DNA from: Acidobacteriota bacterium
Lineage (GTDB): Bacteria > Zixibacteria > MSB-5A5 > GN15 > FEB-12
Assembly (NCBI GenBank): GCA_035529075.1
Contig: DATKXK010000014.1
Span: 388,264-452,263 of the forward strand
Reading direction: 5' to 3'
Length of the DNA: 64,000 nucleotides
This document shows positions 17,663 to 26,617 of this stretch, piece after piece. The first letter of the stretch is position 1. Each line of letters opens with the position of its first letter. A model generated the notes under the pieces. The model was not told where the DNA came from and searched no databases. It worked only from the letters and a program-made list of their open reading frames with translations. Position numbers and translations under genes: made by a program.

Positions 17663-18997
17663 ATGAAAATCAGATTGTTAGTTATGGTCGTCGGCCTGTT
17701 GGTAGTCTGCCTCGGGACATACGTTTCGGCGCCCGCGCAGCACCAGGGCCGCCTGCCGCTCCTGGCCGTGGCCCTGGAACAGGATACGGCGACGTCGCTG
17801 GTCTATATCCTGACCATTGACGGGGCCATCGGGGCTGTAACGGATGCCCGCATCGCCGACGCCGTACAGCAGGCCGAAGACGATGATGCCGAGCTGCTGG
17901 TTATAATGCTCGACACGCCGGGCGGGTTTACCAAGGCGACCTGGTCGATCTGCAAGAACATCCTGAACAGCGACGTGCCGGTGTGCATGTACGTTGCCCC
18001 TCCGGGCGCGCGGGCCGGATCGGCGGGCGTGTATATGACGTACGCCTCGCACATTGCCGCTATGGCGCCCTCGACCAACATCGGCGCCGCTCACCCGGTC
18101 TACGGCACGTCTGAAAAAGTCGATTCCGTGATGAACGAAAAAGTCACCAACGACGCCGTGGCGCAGATCCGGGCCGCCGCCGAAAAGCACGGCCGCAACG
18201 CTGACTGGGCCGAAAGAGCCGTCCGCGAATCCGTCTCCATCACAAGTACTGAAGCGCTGGAGGAGAACGTCATCGATATCGTGGCCGAGGACCTCGATGA
18301 CCTGTTCGAGCAGCTCGATGGTCGAGAAGTCGAGCTTCCCTGGGGTACGAAGGAGTTGGCCCTGGCCAACGTCTACACGGAGGAGATCAAGCCGACTTTC
18401 GTGCAGCGTTTTCTCGAGGTCATTACGAGCCCGGACATTGTGCTGATTCTCTTCTCGATCGGCATCATGGGCATCATGCTCGAACTGTACAGCCCGGGAG
18501 CCATTCTCCCCGGCGTGGTCGGCACCATCTCACTCCTTCTGGCCTTTTACGCCTCGCAAACGCTGCCGATCAACTACGCCGGCGTGGGGCTTATCCTGCT
18601 CTCCATTGTTTTCTTCATTGCGGAGATCAAGGTCGTTTCCCATGGCTTATTGACTATCGGCGGGATTATCTCGTTCTTTCTCGGAGGACTTATGCTTGTC
18701 GATACCGTCGACCCGGAGTTAAAAGTGTCAATGTCACTGTTGATTACGCTGGCCGCCCTGGTCGGGCTCATCATGTCGGTGGTGCTGTACCTGATAGTGA
18801 AGGCTGCCCGCAACCGGCCGTTTATCGGCCACGAGGGATTTGTCGGCAAGAAGGCCGAGGTGCGGCGCGCCGGATACGTGTATCTGAACGGGGCGTTGTG
18901 GGCGGCCGAGTGTGACGAGCCGCTCGAAGCCGGTATGAAGGTGGAGGTGACCGGCATAGAGAACCTGACTCTGAAAGTCAAAAGAATTCAATCCTAA
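17663..18997 (+). CDS. NfeD-family membrane serine protease
   Basis: A full-length NfeD protein of 444 residues. A signal peptide ([15 protein letters not shown]) is followed by a ClpP/S49-like protease domain with LDTPGGF and [20 protein letters not shown]. Ser120 and Lys160 lie about 40 residues apart, matching the Ser-Lys dyad spacing of archaeal 1510-N. Residues 250-385 hold several membrane helices, and 390-444 form the NfeD OB-fold ([26 protein letters not shown]). The known partner is a stomatin-type protein, which such proteases cleave; one follows directly. RBS AGGAAA precedes ATG 17663. Cleavage after SAPA would expose N-terminal Gln. Confidence 0.9.
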   Translation: MKIRLLVMVVGLLVVCLGTYVSAPAQHQGRLPLLAVALEQDTATSLVYILTIDGAIGAVTDARIADAVQQAEDDDAELLVIMLDTPGGFTKATWSICKNILNSDVPVCMYVAPPGARAGSAGVYMTYASHIAAMAPSTNIGAAHPVYGTSEKVDSVMNEKVTNDAVAQIRAAAEKHGRNADWAERAVRESVSITSTEALEENVIDIVAEDLDDLFEQLDGREVELPWGTKELALANVYTEEIKPTFVQRFLEVITSPDIVLILFSIGIMGIMLELYSPGAILPGVVGTISLLLAFYASQTLPINYAGVGLILLSIVFFIAEIKVVSHGLLTIGGIISFFLGGLMLVDTVDPELKVSMSLLITLAALVGLIMSVVLYLIVKAARNRPFIGHEGFVGKKAEVRRAGYVYLNGALWAAECDEPLEAGMKVEVTGIENLTLKVKRIQS

Positions 18998-19013
18998 ACT
19001 GGGGAGTGCAACC

Positions 19014-19781
19014 ATGCAGTTGTTACCCATCATTGTCCTGATTGTCTTCGTCGGGCTCTGGCTCCTGTTCAGTATGATCAAGATCCTCAGGGAGTACGAG
19101 CGCGGAGTTATATTCCGTCTCGGGCGTCTGATCGGCGCCAAAGGCCCCGGGCTGATCATTCTGATCCCGGTCGTCGATAAGATGGTTCGCGTCGACCTGC
19201 GTGTCATCACCTACGACATCCCGCCCCAGGACGTAATCACCAAGGACAACGTTTCGGTAAAAGTGAACGCGGTGCTGTATTTCCAGGTGATGGACGCCAA
19301 CAAGGCGATCGTTTCGGTCGCGAGTTTCTTCGAGGCCACGTCGCAGATTGCACAGACTACTCTCCGCTCCGTGCTGGGGCAGGTGGAACTGGACGACCTC
19401 CTGGCCAACCGCGAGAAAATCAACGCCGAATTGCAGCACATTATCGACGACCAGACCGAGCCGTGGGGCATCAAGGTCTCGGTGGTGGAGGTCAAGAACG
19501 TCGACCTGCCGCCCGAGATGACCCGGGCCATCGCGCGACAGGCCGAGGCCGAGCGCGAACGGCGCTCCAAGGTTATTCACGCCGAGGGTGAGTTCCAGGC
19601 GGCTGCAAAGCTCACCGAGGCGGCCAAGGTTATCGCCACCGCGCCCAACGCTATTCAGCTTCGTTTCCTGCAGACTCTGACGGAGGTCGCCGTAGAGAAG
19701 AATTCCACCATCATTTTCCCGGTGCCCATCGACCTGCTGGAGAGCCTCAAAGGCTTTCTGGAGAGGAAAGCGGAGGAGTAA
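19014..19781 (+). CDS. Slipin/stomatin-like SPFH (band 7) protein
   Basis: A 255-residue SPFH protein: one N-terminal membrane helix ([20 protein letters not shown]), then the band-7 domain beginning [14 protein letters not shown] and including [30 protein letters not shown], and a C-terminal coiled region [19 protein letters not shown]. Bacterial slipins assemble into membrane microdomains and are typically co-encoded with NfeD proteases, as here, 16 bases downstream with a GGGGAG ribosome site. Role: likely membrane-quality or lipid-raft-like organisation; the specific function is unproven. Confidence 0.9.
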   Translation: MQLLPIIVLIVFVGLWLLFSMIKILREYERGVIFRLGRLIGAKGPGLIILIPVVDKMVRVDLRVITYDIPPQDVITKDNVSVKVNAVLYFQVMDANKAIVSVASFFEATSQIAQTTLRSVLGQVELDDLLANREKINAELQHIIDDQTEPWGIKVSVVEVKNVDLPPEMTRAIARQAEAERERRSKVIHAEGEFQAAAKLTEAAKVIATAPNAIQLRFLQTLTEVAVEKNSTIIFPVPIDLLESLKGFLERKAEE

Positions 19782-19822
19782 GCATACACGCCGCTCATGG
19801 ATAATTGCCGCCGTGGCATTTC

Positions 19823-19856
19823 AAGGCAGAACCTGCACAGGGTTCTGCCTTCTTTT
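19823..19856 (+). terminator. Rho-independent terminator after the stomatin gene
   Basis: AAGGCAGAACC (19823-19833) pairs perfectly over 11 bp with GGTTCTGCCTT (19841-19851), with a seven-base loop, followed by CTTTTA. Confidence 0.85.
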
Positions 19857-19936
19857 ACGGCCTGCCAACGGGCAGTCGGCGACGCCCCCGAATTTCCTTT
19901 CCTTGTCACGGTCCATCGCGTATAATCCCTTCCAGC

Positions 19937-20434
19937 ATGACCACCAAGCGGACAGACTACCTGAGCTGGGATGATTATTTCATGGCCGTGGCGCAGCTAT
20001 CCGCCCAGCGGTCCAAGGACCCCGGCACCCAGGTGGGGGCCTGTATCGTCAACAGGAACAAGCGGATTATCGGTATCGGCTATAACGGCTTCCCGACCGG
20101 ATGCCCTGATGACGAGTTGCCCTGGGGGCGCGAGGGGGAGTTCCTCGAGACCAAGTACCCGTACGTCTGCCATGCGGAGATGAACGCCATCGCCAACGCC
20201 TCGAACAAGGCCGACCTCGACGGCGCCTCGCTCTACGTCTCACTTTTTCCTTGCAATGAGTGCGCCAAACTTATTGTCCAGGTTGGTGTTAAGGAAGTCG
20301 TTTACCTCTCCGACAAGTACGCCGGCACCCCCGAATTCACCGCCGCCAGAAGAATCTTTGAGATGGCCGGTGTGCGCCAGCGGCTGCTCAGGCCGACGGC
20401 AGGCAAGGTCACCCTCTCGCTTGAAGAAGACTGA
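19937..20434 (+). CDS. dCMP deaminase
   Basis: A 165-residue zinc-dependent deaminase converting dCMP to dUMP for dTTP synthesis. The fold starts [28 protein letters not shown]. Zinc ligands are in CHAEMNAI (His, with catalytic Glu) and PCNECAK (two Cys). [15 protein letters not shown] is the typical dCMP deaminase insertion. The frame can be extended upstream, but ATG 19937 begins the conserved region. A TATAAT box at 19921-19926 is only ten bases before this ATG, supporting the short start and a near-leaderless mRNA. The gene is flanked by terminators on both sides, so it is transcribed alone. Confidence 0.93.
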   Translation: MTTKRTDYLSWDDYFMAVAQLSAQRSKDPGTQVGACIVNRNKRIIGIGYNGFPTGCPDDELPWGREGEFLETKYPYVCHAEMNAIANASNKADLDGASLYVSLFPCNECAKLIVQVGVKEVVYLSDKYAGTPEFTAARRIFEMAGVRQRLLRPTAGKVTLSLEED

Positions 20435-20436
20435 GC

Positions 20437-20489
20437 CGCCCGGTGTCCGCACGGCCGCAAACGGCGGCCGGGGCCGGGCGTTTTTGTTT
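20437..20489 (+). terminator. Terminator after dCMP deaminase
   Basis: CGCCCGG (20437-20443) pairs with CCGGGCG (20474-20480), with a GC-rich inner region able to fold further (CGGCCG/CGGCCG-like), followed by TTTTTGTTTG. Confidence 0.7.
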
Positions 20490-20563
20490 GCATACACGAC
20501 CCGCGACTGATACATTTGCAGACTTAAATGATCCGTCAACCCCATTTACAGGAGTTGGGACAA

Positions 20564-21889
20564 GTGACCAAGACCGGAGAAGACGTCCTCAGGCTGATAG
20601 ATGAAGCCGGCGTCCGTTATATCAGGCTCTGTTTCACCGACATTCTCGGCAAAATCAAAGGTATGTCCATCCCCCGGGGTGAAATGGAGAAGGTGCTGGA
20701 AGAAGGGCAGGGGTTTGACGGGTCCTCGATCGAGGGTTTCGCCCGTATCGAGGAATCCGACCTTATGGCCATCCCCGATCCCCTGACTTTCCGGATCATC
20801 CCATGGGAGATCGCGGGGGAGAAGGTCGCCATGATGTTCTGCGACATCCAGAATCCCGATGGTACCCCGTACGACGGCGACCCGCGATGGGTTTTAAAAC
20901 GCGCTCTGGCCAGGGTTGCCGATAAGGGCTGGAAATTCTTCGTGGGGCCGGAAATAGAGTACTTCTACTTTGAAAACGACGAAGCACCGAGAACTCTGGA
21001 CCGGAGCGGGTACTTCGATTACGGCACTGTCGACATCGGCGCGCAGATCCGCAAGAAAACCGTCACCGCCCTTGAATTGATCGATGTTCCGGTGGAGTGC
21101 TCGCACCATGAGGTCGCGCCCAGCCAGCACGAGATCGACCTGCGCTACCAGGAAGCGCTGGTAATGGCCGATTTCACCCAGATCTACCGCTTCATCGTCA
21201 AAGAGATTGCGATGGAGAACAACCTGTACGCCACGTTCATGCCCAAGCCGATTTTCGCCGAAAACGGATCCGGGATGCACTGCCACATGTCCCTGTTTAA
21301 GGGCGATAAGAATGCGTTCTTCGACCCGAACGCGGAATATAACCTTTCCGGCATCGCCCGGGATTTCGTGGCCGGCCTCCTGCACCATGTCAGGGAGATC
21401 ACCCTGGTCCTGAATCAGTGGGTCAACTCCTACAAGCGGCTGGTTCCCGGGTACGAGGCTCCGGCGTATATCAGTTGGGGCAGACGGAACCGTTCCAGCC
21501 TCATCCGCGTGCCGGCCTACCAGCAGGGAAAGGAGAAAGCCACCAGGATCGAGCTGCGCTCTCCCGATCCCGCCGCCAACCCGTACCTGGCTTTCGCCTG
21601 TATGCTCGCAGCCGGCCTGAAAGGCATCGAAAACGGGTATGCGCTGCCTGATCCGGTCGAGGACAACATCTACCACATGTCCGGCGATGAGAAAGCCAGG
21701 CTGAATATCGACATGCTGCCCAATTCTCTCGAGAATGCCATTCACGCCGCTGAAAAATCGTCGCTCGTGCGGGAAACACTCGGCGACCATGTTTTCGAGA
21801 TGCTGATCGACAACAAGAAAATCGAGTGGGACCAGTACCGGGTTCACGTCGGCGGATACGAGATCGACAAGTATCTGAGCATGCTGTAG
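20564..21889 (+). CDS. glnA: Glutamine synthetase, type I
   Basis: GlnA joins ammonia to glutamate with ATP; it assembles as a dodecamer in the cytoplasm. The 441-residue length fits the GSI-alpha form. Motifs: FTDILGKIKGMSIP, GFDGSSIEGF (latch region), EIEYFYF (metal Glu), NGSGMHCHMSLFKG (active-site loop with the metal His), VPGYEAPAYISWG and RIELRSPDPAANPYL. The C-terminal part lacks a clear adenylylation-loop tyrosine, consistent with feedback rather than covalent control. GTG 20564 is preferred over ATG 20528 because AGGAG (20550-20554) is correctly spaced for it. It is followed by a strong terminator. Confidence 0.95.
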   Translation: MTKTGEDVLRLIDEAGVRYIRLCFTDILGKIKGMSIPRGEMEKVLEEGQGFDGSSIEGFARIEESDLMAIPDPLTFRIIPWEIAGEKVAMMFCDIQNPDGTPYDGDPRWVLKRALARVADKGWKFFVGPEIEYFYFENDEAPRTLDRSGYFDYGTVDIGAQIRKKTVTALELIDVPVECSHHEVAPSQHEIDLRYQEALVMADFTQIYRFIVKEIAMENNLYATFMPKPIFAENGSGMHCHMSLFKGDKNAFFDPNAEYNLSGIARDFVAGLLHHVREITLVLNQWVNSYKRLVPGYEAPAYISWGRRNRSSLIRVPAYQQGKEKATRIELRSPDPAANPYLAFACMLAAGLKGIENGYALPDPVEDNIYHMSGDEKARLNIDMLPNSLENAIHAAEKSSLVRETLGDHVFEMLIDNKKIEWDQYRVHVGGYEIDKYLSML

Positions 21890-21915
21890 GCGGGTGATCC
21901 GATCCGCGCACGACT

Positions 21916-21940
21916 GAAAAGCCCCCACCCGGGGCTTTTC
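21916..21940 (+). terminator. Terminator of glnA
   Basis: A perfect 10-bp stem GAAAAGCCCC/GGGGCTTTTC (21916-21925 with 21931-21940) closes a five-base loop. The A-rich 5' arm and T-rich 3' arm are classic for a Rho-independent terminator. Confidence 0.9.
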
Positions 21941-21999
21941 GTGTATGCGCCCCGGCAGGGGCTTGCCGGTCAAACCAACTGCGCCGAAGGACTCTCCTC

Positions 22000-22027
22000 T
22001 TGCCCGGCCCCGGCAATCATCTATATT
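22000..22027 (+). promoter_or_regulatory. Promoter of gatA
   Basis: TTGCCC (22000-22005) and TATATT (22022-22027) are 16 bases apart. Seven bases separate the -10 box from ATG 22035, so gatA is probably transcribed without a leader. Confidence 0.5.
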
Positions 22028-22034
22028 CGTCTTC

Positions 22035-23468
22035 ATGACGCGGTACCAGGATCTTGCGGCCTCTGACATCGTTTCGCAGGTAGCCGATGGTCGGATGCGG
22101 GCCGTTGACGTTGCACGGCAGGCGCTGAAGCTGGCAGGGACCGAAGGCAGGCAACTGAACGCTTTCATCACTATCTGCGAAGAAAAGGCGCTGGTGCAGG
22201 CTGGACGTATTGACGAAATGTCGGTCGAGGCCAGGGCCGGGCTGCCGCTGTGCGGTGTGCCGGTGGCGATCAAGGACAACATATCCTGCACCGGTTATCC
22301 TACCACCTGCGGTTCCCGCATCCTTGACGGCTACGTTCCGCCATATGATGCCACGGCGGTCGGGCGTCTGATTCAGGCCGGAGCCGTGATCATCGGCAAG
22401 ACCAACATGGACGAATTCGCCATGGGGTCGTCCAGCGAAACGTCGTGTTACGGTCCGGTGAAGAACCCTCTGGATCACTCGCTGACACCCGGGGGATCGT
22501 CCGGAGGTTCGGCGGCGGCCGTGGCTCAGGGCATTGTCCCGATAGCTCTCGGTTCGGAAACCGGCGGCTCCGTTCGGCAACCGGCTTCGTTCTGCGGCCT
22601 GCTTGGGTTGAAACCGTCGTATGGCGCAGTGTCCAGGTACGGGCTGGTCGCCTACGCGTCGTCGACGGACCAGATTTCACCGTTGGCGCGTAATGTCACG
22701 GATCTTGCCACGGTCTACCGCGTCATCTGCGGTCACGATCCTCACGACGCCACCTCGGCTGCATTCGACCACCCGGACTACCCGGCCCTACTTGAATCGG
22801 ACCGGAAGTACCGGCTGGGCATCATAGAGGAATGCTTCGCCGAGGGACTCGCACCGGACGTCGAGAAGGCTGTCTCGCGCGCCGTTCGTGTGCTTCAGGG
22901 AGCGGGCCATGCGTTTGTCAAAATGTCGCTGCCGTCCACCGAGCACGCCGTGGCCGCCTATTACATAATCGCTCCCGCGGAGGCATCGGCGAACCTGGCC
23001 AGGTTCGACGGCGTCAGGTACGGGCTTCGCCGGGCAGGCCACGGATCAGTGGATGAGATGTACGCACGGACGCGCTCGGCGGGATTCGGCCCTGAAGTCC
23101 GCCGACGGATTATGCTCGGCACCTTCGCCCTCTCCTCCGGGTACTATGAAGCCTATTACATGAAAGCGTCCCGCGTGCGCGAACTCATTCGCCGTGAGTA
23201 CGAGAATGCGTTCACGCAGGTCGATCTTCTGATCTCCCCGACTTCGCCGACGCCGGCCTTCAGGCTCGGTGAAAAGGCGGATGATCCGCTGGCCATGTAC
23301 CTTTCCGACGTCTACACGATCCCGGCCTCGTTGGCCGGTGTGCCCGCCATATCCGTGCCGTTCGGCACGGCTGCCGACGGCCGCACTATCGGAATCCAAC
23401 TGACCGCACCGCTGTTTGGTGAACTTTCACTTTTTCGGATGGCCGCTATCCTGCAAAGACACCTGTAG
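22035..23468 (+). CDS. gatA: Asp/Glu-tRNA amidotransferase subunit A
   Basis: GatA is the glutaminase of the GatCAB complex, which converts Glu-tRNA(Gln) and/or Asp-tRNA(Asn) to the amidated forms. The amidase-signature catalytic triad is visible: Lys in VPVAIKDNI, Ser-cis-Ser in TPGGSSGGSAAAVA, and the Ser nucleophile in GSETGGSVRQPASFCG. The family region LDEFAMGSS appears as MDEFAMGSSSETSCYGPVKNP. Length is 477 residues from ATG 22035, the start of the conserved region. gatC, often directly upstream, is absent from this gap; gatB follows 190 bases later from its own promoter. Confidence 0.95.
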   Translation: MTRYQDLAASDIVSQVADGRMRAVDVARQALKLAGTEGRQLNAFITICEEKALVQAGRIDEMSVEARAGLPLCGVPVAIKDNISCTGYPTTCGSRILDGYVPPYDATAVGRLIQAGAVIIGKTNMDEFAMGSSSETSCYGPVKNPLDHSLTPGGSSGGSAAAVAQGIVPIALGSETGGSVRQPASFCGLLGLKPSYGAVSRYGLVAYASSTDQISPLARNVTDLATVYRVICGHDPHDATSAAFDHPDYPALLESDRKYRLGIIEECFAEGLAPDVEKAVSRAVRVLQGAGHAFVKMSLPSTEHAVAAYYIIAPAEASANLARFDGVRYGLRRAGHGSVDEMYARTRSAGFGPEVRRRIMLGTFALSSGYYEAYYMKASRVRELIRREYENAFTQVDLLISPTSPTPAFRLGEKADDPLAMYLSDVYTIPASLAGVPAISVPFGTAADGRTIGIQLTAPLFGELSLFRMAAILQRHL

Positions 23469-23522
23469 GCCGCACCGTGCGCCGTCCCTGACGACGCCCG
23501 CACTATCTCGGCCGGATATGGT

Positions 23523-23550
23523 TTGACATTGCCGTCTCGTGGCGTATATT
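23523..23550 (+). promoter_or_regulatory. Promoter of the gatB-purNCH operon
   Basis: A near-consensus pair, TTGACA (23523-23528) and TATATT (23545-23550), is separated by 16 bases. The predicted leader to the gatB start is about 100 bases. Confidence 0.6.
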
Positions 23551-23654
23551 GGCCGGTCAGAGCCAAAGGGCTGCCGGGCCGCACGGAAAAATCCTGCGGA
23601 TGTGTGGCAGCGGCATGTCGACCACGTGATCCAAGTTCAGCGGGGGACGCGATA

Positions 23655-25103
23655 TTGGCCGTATACGACGGATTCGAACCGGCTATCGGACTGGAAGTTC
23701 ACGCACAACTGCAGACTGCGACCAAGATCTTCTGCGGATGCAAAGCCGCATACGGCGCGCCCCCCAACAGCCTGACCTGTCCGGTGTGCCTCGGGCTGCC
23801 GGGAGCGCTTCCGACTCTCAACAAAAAGGCCGTCGAGTTTGCCGCCATGATGATTCTCGCCGTCGGCGGCACCGTGCACCGGCGGTCCTCGTTTGCCCGT
23901 AAGAACTATTTCTACCCGGACCTGCCCAAGGGGTATCAGATTTCGCAGTATGAGCAGCCGGTCGGCGGCGGCGGTTCCGTCGCGTACCAGAGCGATAATG
24001 GCTCATTGGGTGTTTGCAGGCTGTCCGGAATCCATCTTGAAGAGGACGCCGGGAAGCTGCTTCACGGCGGCGAAAAAGAGGGCACGACGCGAATCGATCT
24101 GAATCGTTGCGGCGTCCCGCTGATCGAGATTGTGTCCGAGGCCGACCTGCGTTCCCCCGACGATGCATACAGTTACCTGCTTAAACTTAAACAGTTACTT
24201 CAATATGTGGAGGTCTGCTCCGGCGACATGGAAAAGGGACACCTTCGGTGCGACGCCAACGTCTCAGTGCGGGCGGTCGGGCAGGAGGGATACGGAACCC
24301 GGACGGAACTGAAGAACATGAATTCGTTCAAGGCTGTCCGGCAGGCCCTCAGGTTTGAAATCGACCGCCAGATTGACCTGTTGAAAGCCGGCGGGAAGGT
24401 AAAGCAGGTTACGCTTCTGTGGAATGAGAATGCCCGCCGGTCGGAAGTGATGCGGTCCAAGGAACTGTCGCAGGACTACCGCTACTTCCCGGAACCGGAC
24501 CTCCCGGCGGTCGAGATCTCCGAGGCGTGGCTTGACGGAATCCGGCGTGCCCTGCCGGAACTTCCGGATGCCAGGGCATCACGATTCGTGCTCCGGTACG
24601 CTATCCGCGAATACGATGCCGCCGTCCTGACCGGCAGCCGTTCCTTGGCTGACTTTTTCGAGGCCGTGATGCAGTACTTTGACGACGGCCGGGCGGCCGC
24701 CAACTGGATCCTGACCGTACTGCTCGGCGGTCTGCGTGAGGCCGGACAGGAGATCGACGCCTGTCGGGTGAGGCCGGCACAGTTTGACCAACTCCTGGAC
24801 TGTGTGAAAGACGGCAGGGTGTCAGGTACGGCAGCCAGGCAGGTTCTCGCCGAAATGATTCAGACCGGTAGCGACCCCGCGGCAATTATCGAGACGAAAG
24901 CGCTTGGCCAGATATCTGACCCCGACCGGCTGCTGCCCGTGGTTGACCGGGTGCTGGCCCGGTGCGACCGGGCCGTCAGGGAATACCGTGCCGGCAAGAC
25001 GGCCGCGCTTAAATATCTCATAGGTCAGGTGATACGTGAAACCGACGGGCGAGCCAGGCCTGAGACGGTAAACGATCTGCTCGGGAAAAGACTGAAGGAG
25101 TAA
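23655..25103 (+). CDS. gatB: Asp/Glu-tRNA amidotransferase subunit B
   Basis: GatB is the kinase/tRNA-binding subunit that activates the misacylated tRNA for amidation. The N-terminal cradle starts FEPAIGLEVHAQLQTATKIFCGC and continues with TCPVCLGLPGALP, which together with the earlier CxC supplies the zinc-site cysteines. Further signatures are KNYFYPDLPKGYQISQYEQP, RIHLEEDAGK-like IHLEEDAGKLLH, and EIVSEADLRSP; the C-terminal YqeY-like tail includes VSGTAARQVLAEM and VIRETDGRARPETVNDLL. The start is TTG 23655, which follows GGGGGA; the reading frame extends upstream, but those residues lie in the promoter and leader. Length 482 residues. purN follows six bases later. Confidence 0.95.
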   Translation: MAVYDGFEPAIGLEVHAQLQTATKIFCGCKAAYGAPPNSLTCPVCLGLPGALPTLNKKAVEFAAMMILAVGGTVHRRSSFARKNYFYPDLPKGYQISQYEQPVGGGGSVAYQSDNGSLGVCRLSGIHLEEDAGKLLHGGEKEGTTRIDLNRCGVPLIEIVSEADLRSPDDAYSYLLKLKQLLQYVEVCSGDMEKGHLRCDANVSVRAVGQEGYGTRTELKNMNSFKAVRQALRFEIDRQIDLLKAGGKVKQVTLLWNENARRSEVMRSKELSQDYRYFPEPDLPAVEISEAWLDGIRRALPELPDARASRFVLRYAIREYDAAVLTGSRSLADFFEAVMQYFDDGRAAANWILTVLLGGLREAGQEIDACRVRPAQFDQLLDCVKDGRVSGTAARQVLAEMIQTGSDPAAIIETKALGQISDPDRLLPVVDRVLARCDRAVREYRAGKTAALKYLIGQVIRETDGRARPETVNDLLGKRLKE

Positions 25104-25109
25104 CGTCAG

Positions 25110-25718
25110 GTGAGTCAGGAGCGAGCGAGAATTGCGGTCTTTCTCTCCGGAGGGGGAACGAACCTTCAGGCACTTGTCGACGCTGCCAGGGCCGGCACGC
25201 TCTCGGCTGACATCGTGTGGGTGGTCTCCAGCCGGCGGGATGCTTACGGCCTGCAGCGGGCGGCGCAAGAGAACATTGAAACGTGTGTCTTCAAAGCGAA
25301 GAAGTATCCGTCACAGCAGGAGGCGGGCCGCGCCCTGCTGGCGAAGCTGCGCGAGCGCCGCATCGAGTACATCGCACTCGCCGGGTATCTCAAGCTGCTG
25401 CCCACGGAGGTGGTCAGGGCCTTCCGGAATCGTATTGTCAATATCCACAACGCCCTGCTGCCCAAATACGGCGGCAAAGGGATGTTCGGTCACCATGTGC
25501 ATGAGGCCGTTCTGGCCTCCGGTGATAAAGAGTCCGGACCCACCATCCACCTGGTCGATGAACTTTACGACCACGGCCAAATCCTGGAGCAGGTAAAGGT
25601 CCCGGTCCTGCCCGGTGACACACCCGACACGCTGGCCGCCCGCGTGCTGGAACAGGAACACAGACTGTACCCCCGGGTTCTCCAGAAGCTCATTAAAGGA
25701 GAATACGCTCTTGACTGA
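25110..25718 (+). CDS. purN: Phosphoribosylglycinamide formyltransferase PurN
   Basis: PurN transfers a formyl group from 10-formyl-tetrahydrofolate to GAR, the third step of purine synthesis. The N-terminus IAVFLSGGGTNLQAL binds the phosphate. The catalytic set is Asn and His in IVNIHNALLP and Asp in VDELYDHG, with the family motif YGGKGMFGHHVHEAV between them. Length 202 residues, typical. GTG 25110 has AAGGAG nine bases upstream, the last part of gatB. It overlaps the start of purC by a few bases, so the two are coupled. Confidence 0.95.
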   Translation: MSQERARIAVFLSGGGTNLQALVDAARAGTLSADIVWVVSSRRDAYGLQRAAQENIETCVFKAKKYPSQQEAGRALLAKLRERRIEYIALAGYLKLLPTEVVRAFRNRIVNIHNALLPKYGGKGMFGHHVHEAVLASGDKESGPTIHLVDELYDHGQILEQVKVPVLPGDTPDTLAARVLEQEHRLYPRVLQKLIKGEYALD

Positions 25719-26616
25719 AAACGACGTCATAATGTCCGTTGACATAGCCGAATACCCGCTGATGCGGCGCGGCAAGGTGCGCGACGTATATGACCTGGGC
25801 GACACGCTTCTCTTCGTCGCCACCGACCGGATCTCCGCGTTCGACGTCGTGATGCCCAATGGTATCCCCGACAAAGGGCACGTGCTTACCCGGATGTCGC
25901 TCTTCTGGTTCGATTTCCTTCAAAAGGTCGTCGACAATCACCTCGTTGCGGCAAACGTCGATGACTACCCGGGCGACCTGCACAAGTATCGCAGCGTTCT
26001 GGACGGGCGCTCCATGATCGTTACGAAGGCGGAGCGCGTTGACGTCGAGTGCATAGTGCGAGGGTACATCTCCGGGTCGATGTGGAAGGAACTGGTGGCG
26101 GCTCGAGAGCACGGGTCCAACGTTGTGCACGGTTTTTCCTTTCTGGCCGACCTGCGGGAATCGGAGAAGCTGCCCGAGACGCTGTTTACACCATCGACCA
26201 AGAACGATGAAGGCCACGATGAAAACATCAGCTTTGCGCTGATGACCGACCTGGTGGGTGAGGATACGGCCGGCCTCTGTCGGGAGAAAGCGCTGGCGAT
26301 TTATGACCGGGCGGCTCAGTACGCCCTGTCGCGCGGTATCATTATCGCTGATACCAAGTTTGAGTTCGGGTTCAGGGAGGGCAGGTTTCTTCTCATTGAT
26401 GAAGTCCTGTCGCCGGACTCCAGCCGGTTCTGGCCGCGGGACCAGTACCGGCCCGGCCGGTCCCAACCCTCCTTTGACAAACAGCCCATTCGGGATTATC
26501 TGGACAACCTGGGCTGGGACAGAAAACCGCCCGCGCCGGTGCTCCCGGAGGAAGTGGTGCGGGCATGCTCGGAGCGCTACCGAAGGGCCCAGCAACTCTT
26601 GACGGAGAAAAGATGA
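25711..26616 (+). CDS. purC: SAICAR synthase PurC
   Basis: PurC joins aspartate to CAIR with ATP to give SAICAR. Signatures: RRGKVRDVYDLGDTLLFVATDRISAFDVVM (nucleotide-binding N-terminus), ECIVRGYISGSMWKEL, LFTPSTKNDEGHDENI, and IADTKFEFGF followed by LIDEVLSPDSSRFWP. Two starts are possible: TTG 25711, with AAAGGAG nine bases upstream, and ATG 25732 without a good site. TTG is chosen; it gives 301 residues and an eight-base overlap with purN. This is the longer, eukaryote/yeast-like form seen in many bacteria rather than the shorter E. coli form. Confidence 0.93.
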   Translation: MTENDVIMSVDIAEYPLMRRGKVRDVYDLGDTLLFVATDRISAFDVVMPNGIPDKGHVLTRMSLFWFDFLQKVVDNHLVAANVDDYPGDLHKYRSVLDGRSMIVTKAERVDVECIVRGYISGSMWKELVAAREHGSNVVHGFSFLADLRESEKLPETLFTPSTKNDEGHDENISFALMTDLVGEDTAGLCREKALAIYDRAAQYALSRGIIIADTKFEFGFREGRFLLIDEVLSPDSSRFWPRDQYRPGRSQPSFDKQPIRDYLDNLGWDRKPPAPVLPEEVVRACSERYRRAQQLLTEKR

Positions 26617-26617
26617 C

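Noticed and set aside
20894..22291. A 465-codon - strand frame opposite glnA and gatA
   Set aside because: It spans the glnA terminator and two well-supported genes on the other strand, and its translation shows no family motif.
23670..23685. GGATTCGAACC sequence resembling a tRNA T-arm
   Set aside because: It lies within the start of gatB, and no acceptor or anticodon stem can be drawn around it.
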